The notes below the pieces were generated by a model. That model searched no databases, was not told where the DNA came from, and worked only from the letters and a program-made list of their open reading frames with translations. Positions 6,478-14,284 of a stretch of 33,308 nt of DNA are shown one piece after another. Position numbers and translations under genes: made by a program. Source of the stretch: Akkermansiaceae bacterium (GTDB lineage: Bacteria > Verrucomicrobiota > Verrucomicrobiia > Verrucomicrobiales > Akkermansiaceae). Within the stretch, counting starts at the first letter, position 1; each line of letters starts with the position of its first letter. The stretch is from NCBI GenBank assembly GCA_903908495.1, contig CAIVSK010000226.1, forward strand, positions 1-33,308, given 5' to 3'.

Positions 6478-9400
6478 TCAATTTGGGCGGCCGACCTGGC
6501 CGGGCTTTGGCAGCACGTTGCCGAGCCGGTGGAGGGTTTCGCTGATGGATTGCTCGCGCAGCAGCGCTAACAACTCAATCCGGCCGTTGAGCACCACCGG
6601 CGCATCCACCAGGCGGGCACCACACTCGATCACCGCACGGCGCAGCACGCCGCCCGCGCCCGGCGCGCGCACCACCACCTCCCAGGCCTGAGACATGGCG
6701 GCCAGGCGGCCGGCCAGCGTGGCCTCATCCTCGACGACCACGGCCAGGCCCAACCCCCGGTCCAGCCATGCGCGGGGCTTGGCCACCGACACTTCCAACT
6801 TCACATGCAGCGCCGCCGCCGCCAGCACGACGCGGGCCAACTCGCCATCACGCATATCCTCCGCGGCACGCAGCACCACGCGCCGCATCGCACGGTAACG
6901 AAACTCATTGCTCTCACAAAACAGGCCGGTCGGATCCTGGGCGCGGCTGAATTCCTCCTGACACCACCAGGTGTCGCTGCCCGCCGCCACCCGCAAGGCC
7001 TCGGCATCGTCCGGCAACACCCGCAGCAGCGAGTCTAACATGTGCGCGGCGGCCCCGCCCGGCTTGAGCCGGTGCTGCGGCAGCCCGGCATCCTGCCAGA
7101 CGCTGAACTGGGCCACATAGTTCGGCCCGCCGGCCTTGGCACCCGGGCCGAAGCACGAGCGCTTCCAACCGCCAAACGGCTGCCGGCGCACGATCGCCCC
7201 GGTGATGGATCGGCAAACATAGGCATTGCCCGCCTCCACCCGCTGGCGCCACTCGGCGACTTCCCGCTCGTCGAGTGAATGCAGCCCCGCTGTTAGTGCA
7301 AACTCCGAATCGTTCTGGATGCGGATCGCGTGATCGAGCGAGTCGGCGCGAATCAAGCCGAGCACCGGCCCGAAGCACTCGGTGCGGCGGAACCACCCGT
7401 CCGGCTGCACTCCGAGCTTGATGCCCGGCGACCACAGGCACGGGTTGGCGGCGTCCTGGCGTGGTTCTAACAACCACTCCTCACCCGCCTCCAGGGTGGT
7501 CAGGGCGCGCAGCAAGTCGGCACCCGGCTCGCGGATCAGCGGTGTGATGACGCTGTCGAATTGCCAGGCGGAGCCGACCTTGAGGGAGGCCGCGGCATCG
7601 CGCAATTGGCGGCGGAAGGTGGCCGAATCATAGCGCTCGGCCTCGATGATGGCGAGCGAGGCGGCGGAGCACTTTTGGCCGGCATGGCCGAAGGCGGCGC
7701 GCACCAGGTCCTTGATGGCGGCACTCGGGTCCGCCGCCGCGGTGATGATCATCGCGTTCTTGCCGCTGGTCTCCGCATACAGCCGCAGCTCCGGCTTCCA
7801 CCCCACGAAGGCCCGCGCGGTGTCGTAAGAACCAGTTAGAACGACGGCGTCGACCCGCGCGTCGGCCACCAGGCTGCGGCCGATATCGCTGCCGCGGCAC
7901 GGCACGAATTGCAGCACGTCCTTGGGCACCCCGGCGTCCCACAGCATTTGCGCCAGCGTCCAGCCGGTTAGTACGGTTTCCGTCGCCGGCTTGAAAATGA
8001 CCGTGTTGCCGGCCGCAAGCGCCGCCACGATGCCGCCACACGGGATGGCAAACGGGAAATTCCACGGCGAGGTGACCACCACCGTGCCGCGCGGGCTGGC
8101 CGCACTGCCATCGCCCCACGCCGGGTCCAACACGCAGGCCGCAGCGTAATTGGCAAAGTCGATCGCCTCGCTGACCTCGCCGTCGGCCTCGCCGACCGCC
8201 TTGCCGCCGTCCAGCACCATGGTGGCGATCGCCTCGCCGCGCTGGCTGGCGATGACGGCGGCCGCCTGGCGCAGGATGGCTGCGCGTTGCCCGGGGCTGC
8301 GCGCCGCCCACTCGGCGCGGGCGGCCACGGCCACCTGCAAGGCGCGTTCGACTTGCTCGGGGCCGGCCAGCGCGTGGCGGTAGGCGGTGACGCCGGGGCG
8401 TGACGGGTCCCGCCCGCTCGCCTCGCTGGCGCCGGCGAGCGATTCGCCGCCGATTTGCAGCGGCACGAGCGCTTGCTGGCGCCCGAGCATGGCGGTGACG
8501 AGCTCGCGGATCCAGCGGACGTTGTGGAGCAATGCCCAATCGGTGTCCGGCGCGTTGTGGAAGCCGGCATGAATGTCTGCGGCGACGGGGGATTCATGGC
8601 GCCGGTCCTGGCTGCGCCACGGCCCGGCATGCACCTCGTCCTTGCGCTCGCACGCCTGCAGGAAGCGCTCTGCCTGTTGCGTCCACTGCGCGTCGCCCGG
8701 CACCATCCCGAACAAGTCGTGGAGGAAATTTTCCTCGGCGGTGTTTTCATCGAGCCGTCTAACCAAGTAGGCGATGGCGCTGTGGAAATCCAGCCGTTTG
8801 ACCACCGGGGCATACAGCAGCAGGCCTCCGGCCGTGGCATGCACCACCCGCGCCTGCTGGTTGGCCATGCCTTCCAACATTTCGAAATCGACCCGTCCGG
8901 CCACGCCCTCGCGTTCGCACAGCAGTTTGGCATATGCCAGGTCGAACAGGTTGTGGCTGGCCACGCCGAGGCGCACCACCCGGGCGTTGTCCGGCCTGCA
9001 GCCTTCGTGGAGCATGCGCTTGAAGTTGGCGTCCACTTCCTGCTTGCTCGCGTACGCCGCCATCGGCCAATCGTGGAGGGCCGCATCGACTTTTTCCATC
9101 GCCAGATTGGCCCCCTTGACGATGCGGATCTTGATGCCAGCGCCGCCCCGCGCCACCCGTTGCCGCGCCCACCCGGTGAGTTGCTGCTGGACCGGCCACG
9201 CGTCCGGCAGATAGGCCTGCAGCACAATCCCCGCCTCCAGCCCGAGAAACTCCGCCTCGTCGAGCACCTGGCGGAAGGCGTCGCAGGTCATCGGCAGATC
9301 GCGGTATTCCTCCATGTCGAGGTTCACAAACTTCGCCTTGCCGTCGCGGCCAGATTCCATCGCCACCCGGTACAACTGGCGCAGCCGGTCTTTGACGAGC

Positions 9401-10017
9401 TCCACAGTTTCATCGTAACCGACCAGGTGGATCTGACTGCACACCGCGGAAATTTTGATAGACATGTAATCGCAGTCCGGGCTGGCCAAGCGCCCGAGGA
9501 TCGAGGTCAGCCGCTTGGCCGCCTCGCCCTCGCCGAGGATCGCCTCGCCTAACTGGTTGAGGTTCATCCGCATGCCGGCGGCGCGGCGGGCCCGCAAGTG
9601 CGGCACCAGACGCGCGTCCTCGCCCGGCAGAATCACCGCCGCGCTTTGCCGCCGCATTGTTGCGGTGATCACCGGCATCACCAGCCACGGCATCCACCTC
9701 GAGGCCAGCACGCCGGCGGCCATGCCCAAGCGCTCGTACCACGGCAAATATGCCGGCACACCGTAGGCTTTGACCAAATCGCGGAAGCGCCGCGCCGAGC
9801 GTGCCGCGCCCGGCGGACAGAACACCTGGTCGGCCAGGGCAAAAGTCAGTGCCTTGCCCGCCGCGTCGTTCATCATGCGCGCCAGGGACTGCCCCTGCCG
9901 CCGCTCCGCCGCGGTTTCCTGCGCCTTCGCCGCCCGCAACCAACTCGCCGCCAGCGCCACCGCTTGCTGTGCCAGTTCCGCGTCCGTCGCCGTCTCCGCT
10001 GTCGTCGTGCTTGTCAT
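6478..10017 (-). CDS. putA: Bifunctional proline dehydrogenase / delta-1-pyrroline-5-carboxylate dehydrogenase
   Basis: 1179 residues from ATG 10015-10017. Oxidises proline to P5C with FAD, then glutamate semialdehyde to glutamate with NAD. The proline dehydrogenase barrel spans about residues 130-440: YMSIKIS, VNLDMEEYRDL, RIVKGANLAMEK and YLVRRLDENTAEENFL. The aldehyde dehydrogenase half spans about 500-1000: VTSPWNFPFAIPCGG, IFKPATE, the general-base E749 in ETSGKNA, and the catalytic C783 in GHAGQKCSAASL. About 180 further residues follow, as in longer PutA types. There is no N-terminal ribbon-helix-helix, so it is not a self-repressing trifunctional PutA. A divergent AraC-type gene begins 189 bases away and is the likely regulator. 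The purine-rich AGAAGG directly before the ATG is very close for a ribosome binding site. Confidence 0.95.
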   Translation of the reverse strand: MTSTTTAETATDAELAQQAVALAASWLRAAKAQETAAERRQGQSLARMMNDAAGKALTFALADQVFCPPGAARSARRFRDLVKAYGVPAYLPWYERLGMAAGVLASRWMPWLVMPVITATMRRQSAAVILPGEDARLVPHLRARRAAGMRMNLNQLGEAILGEGEAAKRLTSILGRLASPDCDYMSIKISAVCSQIHLVGYDETVELVKDRLRQLYRVAMESGRDGKAKFVNLDMEEYRDLPMTCDAFRQVLDEAEFLGLEAGIVLQAYLPDAWPVQQQLTGWARQRVARGGAGIKIRIVKGANLAMEKVDAALHDWPMAAYASKQEVDANFKRMLHEGCRPDNARVVRLGVASHNLFDLAYAKLLCEREGVAGRVDFEMLEGMANQQARVVHATAGGLLLYAPVVKRLDFHSAIAYLVRRLDENTAEENFLHDLFGMVPGDAQWTQQAERFLQACERKDEVHAGPWRSQDRRHESPVAADIHAGFHNAPDTDWALLHNVRWIRELVTAMLGRQQALVPLQIGGESLAGASEASGRDPSRPGVTAYRHALAGPEQVERALQVAVAARAEWAARSPGQRAAILRQAAAVIASQRGEAIATMVLDGGKAVGEADGEVSEAIDFANYAAACVLDPAWGDGSAASPRGTVVVTSPWNFPFAIPCGGIVAALAAGNTVIFKPATETVLTGWTLAQMLWDAGVPKDVLQFVPCRGSDIGRSLVADARVDAVVLTGSYDTARAFVGWKPELRLYAETSGKNAMIITAAADPSAAIKDLVRAAFGHAGQKCSAASLAIIEAERYDSATFRRQLRDAAASLKVGSAWQFDSVITPLIREPGADLLRALTTLEAGEEWLLEPRQDAANPCLWSPGIKLGVQPDGWFRRTECFGPVLGLIRADSLDHAIRIQNDSEFALTAGLHSLDEREVAEWRQRVEAGNAYVCRSITGAIVRRQPFGGWKRSCFGPGAKAGGPNYVAQFSVWQDAGLPQHRLKPGGAAAHMLDSLLRVLPDDAEALRVAAGSDTWWCQEEFSRAQDPTGLFCESNEFRYRAMRRVVLRAAEDMRDGELARVVLAAAALHVKLEVSVAKPRAWLDRGLGLAVVVEDEATLAGRLAAMSQAWEVVVRAPGAGGVLRRAVIECGARLVDAPVVLNGRIELLALLREQSISETLHRLGNVLPKPGQVGRPN

Positions 10018-10099
10018 CCTTCTACCATCGCACGCCTGTCTTGACCGAAGTGAACGCGGGCGCGGTGGATTTGCGCACAAAAACGCCGCAACTGCGCGG

Positions 10100-10152
10100 C
10101 CAATGGGTGCTCACGCCTTGCGCGAGCCAATGTGTGCTCACGCCTGCGCGAC
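10100..10152. promoter_or_regulatory. Two tandem direct repeats between putA and the AraC-type regulator (candidate operator)
   Basis: CCAATGGGTGCTCACGCCT at 10100 and CCAATGTGTGCTCACGCCT at 10127 head two units of 27 and 26 bases that continue with similar TGCGCGA sequence. Paired direct repeats about 2.5 helical turns apart in a divergent promoter are the usual arrangement of AraC-family binding sites. The binding protein is inferred to be the adjacent regulator. Confidence 0.5.
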
Positions 10153-10206
10153 CTCGACAAACCGCATGGGCAGGCAGATGCTGGGGCCTCCACCCGACCT
10201 CGCAAA

Positions 10207-10947
10207 TTGAACGACCATCAAACATTTCTGCGCCGCATTGCCGCGCCGCATCTCTGCGAGCGGCTGTTCGCCGCGCTGCCGGACGTGGTGTTTTGCATCA
10301 AGGACCGCCAGCGCCGGTACCGCGCCGCCAACCCGGCCTTCGCCGAACGCCGCGGCATCACCAGCCCCGCCGCCATCCTCGGCCGCACCGCCGACGACTT
10401 GTTCCCTCCCCACCTGGCCGCCGCCTATCGCGAGCAGGATGATCAGGTCCTCCTCACAGGCAAGGCACTCGTCGACCGCCTCGAACTCGTCACCAACCGC
10501 GATGGCTCGCTCGGCTGGTACCTCGCCACCAAGCTGCCCCTCCACGACGCCGCCGGCAACATCATCGGCTTGGCATCGATCTCCCGCGACCTGCGCAGCC
10601 CGCGCGACGAAGACCTCGAATTCGCCGGCCTGGCGAAAATCGTCAGCCACATCCAGCAGCACCTCGACGCCCGTTTGGAGCCCGCCGCGCTGGCCCGCCT
10701 GGCCGGCCTCTCGGCTCCCCAACTCGACCGCCGGATGCGCCGCACGTTCCGCCTCAGCACCGCCCAATTCATCCGCAAGGCGCGCATCGGCCACGCCGCC
10801 GAGCTGCTCACCCACAGCGATACCGCGGTCGCTGAAATCGCCCTCTGCTGCGGCTATGCCGAGCAATCGTCCTTCACCCGCCAATTCCGCAACGCGGTGG
10901 GCATGCCGCCCGCCGCCTACCGCGCCGCGAGCACCCGCCAGCCCTGA
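10207..10947 (+). CDS. PAS domain - AraC family transcriptional regulator
   Basis: 246 residues if started at TTG 10207; no in-frame ATG exists, and the alternative GTG at 10132 lies inside the direct repeats and gives a non-conserved leader. Residues 15-130 form a PAS sensor: LFAALPDVVFCIKDRQRRY, RAANPAFAERRGI and IIGLASISRDL. The C-terminal 100 residues are an AraC DNA-binding pair of helix-turn-helices: LARLAGLSAPQLDRRMRR and VAEIALCCGYAEQSSFTRQF, ending in GMPPAAYR. It diverges from putA and probably controls it in response to a small ligand or redox state seen by the PAS domain; proline or P5C would be the obvious guess. The regulatory link is inferred from position only. Confidence 0.85.
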   Translation: MNDHQTFLRRIAAPHLCERLFAALPDVVFCIKDRQRRYRAANPAFAERRGITSPAAILGRTADDLFPPHLAAAYREQDDQVLLTGKALVDRLELVTNRDGSLGWYLATKLPLHDAAGNIIGLASISRDLRSPRDEDLEFAGLAKIVSHIQQHLDARLEPAALARLAGLSAPQLDRRMRRTFRLSTAQFIRKARIGHAAELLTHSDTAVAEIALCCGYAEQSSFTRQFRNAVGMPPAAYRAASTRQP

Positions 10948-10974
10948 TCCCGCGCCCCGGCCATCCCGCCCAGG

Positions 10975-10997
10975 GGCAGCAACATCAAGTTGCTGCC
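10975..10997 (+). terminator. Hairpin after the AraC-type gene
   Basis: GGCAGCAAC (10975-10983) pairs perfectly with GTTGCTGCC (10989-10997) around a 5-base loop, 28 bases after the regulator stop codon. The following bases are TCAAAACCCC, not a U-run, so it is a terminator-like hairpin rather than a canonical intrinsic terminator. Confidence 0.45.
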
Positions 10998-11039
10998 TCA
11001 AAACCCCCAGCCTGCCGAGCTGGTTCAATTTCCGCTTTG

Positions 11040-11337
11040 CTTAATGAAGCATTCTCTTTGCCAATACTTCTAACGATTGTCACCATCTGCACCAATTACT
11101 TATCGTGATAATCATTAACGACAAAAAGTACTTATTCTATTTCGTGAATTAAACTTAATACAGCGCTCTGACTCTTGGTTATAACAACTGTATTTAGGCC
11201 GGTAAAACTATCCGGCAGGCGTAATACGCGGAAATAAAACCCTTAATTGCTGTTTAGTTATTTACCTTGTGCGCGCCAACCCTAATGAGTCGCGCCTCCC
11301 ACACCTATATATTTGTCGAAACATAATCGAAACCTCC
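11040..11337 (+). other. AT-rich leader of the PEP-CTERM operon with small hairpins
   Basis: About 300 bases with no reading frame of note, sharply AT-richer than both flanks. It holds the Fur-box-like site at 11101, two short inverted repeats in a row (GCCGG at 11198 with CCGGC at 11212; GCGT-AAT-ACGC at 11219-11229), and TATATATT at 11306-11313, which could be part of a -10 element about 25 bases before the ATG. I see no match to a named riboswitch. Confidence 0.5.
11101..11119. promoter_or_regulatory. Fur-box-like palindrome
   Basis: TATCGTGATAATCATTAAC matches the classic 19-base Fur box GATAATGATAATCATTATC at 15 of 19 positions, including the uninterrupted core TGATAATCATTA. It is 219 bases before the PEP-CTERM gene and 153 after the AraC-type gene. 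A chance match is possible because the region is AT-rich. Confidence 0.35.
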
Positions 11338-12243
11338 ATGAATCGCATCCGCAAGCATCGCAAATCGAGTCTTCTCACCCTGGCCGGAGCCACAGTGGCA
11401 CTGCCGGCCTCAGCCACAATGGTCAGCCACCCCCTCGCCACGCCCCTGACGGTCGGCGGCCCGGAACTGATCGCGGCCTCACCCGTCACCGAGGGCATCT
11501 ATTTCAATCCGAAAACCGGTGCCATCGGGACTTGGCGTGACAGCGGCAGCAGCAGTATTCCGGCCTTCGCCAGTGACCTCATCATTCTGCAGACGCAAAC
11601 CAGCACTGCATCGAACAGCAAACCCGCGGTGATCGCGGCAGGCGACAATACCCAGATGCTGACGCTCGGGACCTATTCCCCCAGCCAGACAGCGAAGCCG
11701 GACCTTCCGCCGACCTTCCTCCCGGAACGCCTGGACGCCGGTCGCAGCATCGGTGCGGATTCCAAGTGGGGCTATTACAAGCCGGCGATTATTGATTCCA
11801 CTTCGGTGGCGGTCGGCCTCGGAGTGCTCGCCGATCTTACCGGCAACTCTCTCGACATCACCCCGGCACAGAGCTGGGGCAACGGGGCGCGGGGATCGCT
11901 CGGCTTCGTCATGGATGCTTTGATTTCCACTGGCAACACGATCCAAACGGAGCCTTCAACCTGGAACGACCCATTGGTTCCCGAATCTGTGCCGGAATTT
12001 ATCCCCTCCCCGACCCCGCTTTACGGTTGGGCGGAGATCGGGGTGAGCAGCGCCGGCCTCACACTCTACGGTTATGCTTACGAAGACTCGGGAGCATCGA
12101 TCACGACGACTGCCGTCGCGCGGATCATGGAAATCAGCGCGGTGCCAGAACCGGCCAATGTGCTGACGCTGGCCTCCTTGTTAGGGGGCTCGCTGTTACT
12201 GCGCTCCCGCCGCCGCGCCCCGGCATCCACCGCCGATGCATGA
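11338..12243 (+). CDS. PEP-CTERM sorted surface protein
   Basis: 301 residues from ATG 11338. An N-terminal export signal (basic RIRKHRKSS, then LLTLAGATVALPASA) is followed by a mature domain of about 240 residues with no recognised family. The C-terminus carries the PEP-CTERM tripartite signal: VPEPANVL, a hydrophobic stretch (LASLLGGSLLL) and a basic cluster RSRRR. Such proteins are cleaved and anchored by exosortase, usually in bacteria that build an exopolysaccharide matrix; no exosortase gene lies in this window. First gene of a coupled operon: its stop overlaps the next start by eight bases. The long AT-rich leader with a Fur-like site suggests dedicated regulation. It could be a structural surface protein; enzymatic motifs are not evident. 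Confidence 0.85.
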   Translation: MNRIRKHRKSSLLTLAGATVALPASATMVSHPLATPLTVGGPELIAASPVTEGIYFNPKTGAIGTWRDSGSSSIPAFASDLIILQTQTSTASNSKPAVIAAGDNTQMLTLGTYSPSQTAKPDLPPTFLPERLDAGRSIGADSKWGYYKPAIIDSTSVAVGLGVLADLTGNSLDITPAQSWGNGARGSLGFVMDALISTGNTIQTEPSTWNDPLVPESVPEFIPSPTPLYGWAEIGVSSAGLTLYGYAYEDSGASITTTAVARIMEISAVPEPANVLTLASLLGGSLLLRSRRRAPASTADA

Positions 12244-14284
12244 CCGGCGCGTGCTGCTGGTGGCGAGGGAAGGCATGGACTGGCAAGTGGCCGGGCCCTT
12301 GGCTGATGCAGGGCTGCTGCCGGCGCTGTCCAGTCAGTTAGACAGGGGCACCCACGGCGCGCTGGCGGGAATTGCGCCGCAGTTGGCAGCCATGCACGCC
12401 ACCAGCATGGCGACCGGCTGCTGGCCGCATGAGCACGGCATCATCAGTCAGACACTCAATGATCCGGCTACGGGCCTGCCGTTGGATTTTCCCAACGGCG
12501 GGCGGCGGGTGCCGGCATTTTGGAACATCCTCAGCGCCTGCGGGCTCCGCCATCACGTGATCGGCTGGCCCGCATCGCATCCTGCGGAGCCGGTCGAAGG
12601 CGTGCATGTGTCCGAGCGCTGGATGCAGGTGCCACTGCAAGCGGGTGCCGAGTGGCCGTTGCCGGATGGAGCGGTCCAACCGGCAAGTCTGGCCGGGCGG
12701 CTCGCCGGCTGCCGGGCGCGACTGGAGGAAATCGACCTCCGGTTGCTGGGATTGTTTTTCCCGCACGCGGCGGAAATGGACTTGGCGCGCGATCCGCTGG
12801 CGCTGCGCCTCGTCCACCATCTGGCGCGGCTCTACACCACGCACAACACGGCCATGGCGCTGCTGGAAGACGAGCAGGAAGCCGGCCGGCCGTGGCGCGC
12901 CTTTACGGTGTTTGATTCCTTTCTCGAATCCGTCGGCCAGGATTTTTTTAAATTCCGCGGTGCCGCAGCAGACACCACGGCACGCGACCAGCGGTGGTAC
13001 GGCGCGGTGGTGGATGGAGCCTACCGGCTGCACGATGCACTGCTCGGTGAAATGATGGCCATGGCGGGAAATGACGTGACCTTGATGCTGGTGGCGGACC
13101 GGGGATTCAAACTCCGCCAGCCCGCGGGCTCCGCGCACTCGCTCATTGGCGGCCCGCCCCATCCGCCCGGCATGGCGGTGGTGGCCGGCCCCGGAATCCT
13201 TCCAGCTGGCTCGCTGCACCCGGCCTCCGTCCTCGACGTGACCCCGACCCTGCTGCATTTGCTGGACTTGCCCGTCGGTCGCGACATGGCCGGCAGACCG
13301 TGGATCGAACTGGAAAGCACCCCGCGCCCGAGCGAAAAAATCGATAGTTGGGGGCCGCAATGCCCGGGATTTGAGGCGGCCAGGACTGCGCCCGCGGAAA
13401 GCGCAGCGGACCGCTGGGGCAGCGAAGGCGCGCGCGAGCATCACCTGAACCTCGGCCTCTGCCTGGTGGCCGCGGGCCGGCCGGCCAAGGCCGTGGGCCC
13501 GCTCTACCAAGCGATGGCGGCCCGCCCGGAAGACCCGCTCGCCGGCCATCATCTGGCGCTGGCACTCATCACTTGCGGCTTGAAGCGGGAGGCGATGAAT
13601 GCGCTGGCCCCGCTGTTTGACCTGGGCGAGGACGATCTCCACCTCCGCCAGCATTTGGCCTCGCTGGCCATCCAGTGCGACGACGGCGCCACCGCGTCCC
13701 GGCTGCTGGAACACCCGGCCAACATCGACCCCGACAGCGGCGAATTGCGCCCCGCTTTCACGTTGCTTCGCGGCTTGGCGGCCCTCCACCAGGGCAATCC
13801 CGGGTTGGCCGAAAGTTGTTGCCGGAGCGCCTTGGAAAGCGATCCCGAGCGGCCGGAAGCCTGGTTGGGACTGGCCCGCTGCCTGCTCGCCCGCGACGAG
13901 TTTGGCGAAGCCGAAACCGCCGCCCGACGTGCCTTCGCCATCTCCGGCAGCGATCCGCTGGCCTGCCTCATCCTCGCCCAGTGTGCCGCCCAGCGCGGCG
14001 ATTCCGCCGCCGCCGCCACCTTTGCCGCCGAGGCGCTGCGCCAGCAACCCGACCTCCAGCACCCCCGCGATATCCTGCGGAAATTTTTCCCGGCGGCGTC
14101 TCCCGCGGTCCGCGAGCAAGTCACCGGATTGTTGCAACAGGCGCGCCCATCCAGCCCGCTCCACGGCAAGCACCGGGCCGAAGCCCGTGCCGAACTGGAA
14201 CGTGCCCGCAAGGCCACCGCCACCGCGCGCGCCACCTTGCGCAAAGACGCGCAGCCCCTGCACCTCTACCACATCCCGACATGA
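12236..14284 (+). CDS. Alkaline-phosphatase-superfamily (phosphodiesterase fold) protein fused to TPR repeats, active site eroded
   Basis: 682 residues. Residues 5-355 follow the type I phosphodiesterase/nucleotide pyrophosphatase fold: RRVLLVAREGMDW, MHATSMATGCWPHEHGI, FWNILSACGLRHHVIGWPAS, VVAGPGILPAG and VLDVTPTLLHLLDLPVGRDM. From memory of the family, active members have WDG.D near the N-terminus, DxxDHxxH in the middle and SDHG later. Here these read REGMD (E12 for the metal Asp), DSFLESVGQ (227-235, both His lost) and ADRGF (R289 for His); T56 and H309 remain. Residues 400-640 form TPR-like helical repeats (for example AWLGLARCLLARDEFGEAE). Probably a non-catalytic or altered-chemistry relative. 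It overlaps the PEP-CTERM gene before it and the GNAT-like gene after it, so it is tightly coupled to both. Confidence 0.8.
   Translation: MHDRRVLLVAREGMDWQVAGPLADAGLLPALSSQLDRGTHGALAGIAPQLAAMHATSMATGCWPHEHGIISQTLNDPATGLPLDFPNGGRRVPAFWNILSACGLRHHVIGWPASHPAEPVEGVHVSERWMQVPLQAGAEWPLPDGAVQPASLAGRLAGCRARLEEIDLRLLGLFFPHAAEMDLARDPLALRLVHHLARLYTTHNTAMALLEDEQEAGRPWRAFTVFDSFLESVGQDFFKFRGAAADTTARDQRWYGAVVDGAYRLHDALLGEMMAMAGNDVTLMLVADRGFKLRQPAGSAHSLIGGPPHPPGMAVVAGPGILPAGSLHPASVLDVTPTLLHLLDLPVGRDMAGRPWIELESTPRPSEKIDSWGPQCPGFEAARTAPAESAADRWGSEGAREHHLNLGLCLVAAGRPAKAVGPLYQAMAARPEDPLAGHHLALALITCGLKREAMNALAPLFDLGEDDLHLRQHLASLAIQCDDGATASRLLEHPANIDPDSGELRPAFTLLRGLAALHQGNPGLAESCCRSALESDPERPEAWLGLARCLLARDEFGEAETAARRAFAISGSDPLACLILAQCAAQRGDSAAAATFAAEALRQQPDLQHPRDILRKFFPAASPAVREQVTGLLQQARPSSPLHGKHRAEARAELERARKATATARATLRKDAQPLHLYHIPT

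Noticed and set aside
7628..9943. Several long open frames on both strands within putA
   Set aside because: Arginine/alanine/proline-rich shadows of a gene with complete catalytic motifs.
10132..10206. GTG start of the AraC-type regulator inside the direct repeats
   Set aside because: The added 25 residues have no sensor-domain character, and the start would lie within the likely operator.
11190..11337. Possible cyclic-di-GMP riboswitch in the PEP-CTERM leader
   Set aside because: The hairpins and AAA-rich stretches gave the idea, but the conserved GGGCAAACC and GGGACGCAAAGCC-like segments are absent.
12338..14272. Long open frame (about 644 codons) antisense to the phosphodiesterase-fold/TPR gene
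   Set aside because: No recognisable motifs, arginine/glycine-rich composition, and the sense gene is clearly coding and coupled at both ends.
13675..14280. In-frame upstream extension of the GNAT-like gene through the TPR region
   Set aside because: The extension is a shadow of the TPR coding sequence; the ATG at 14281 overlapping the previous stop is the natural start.
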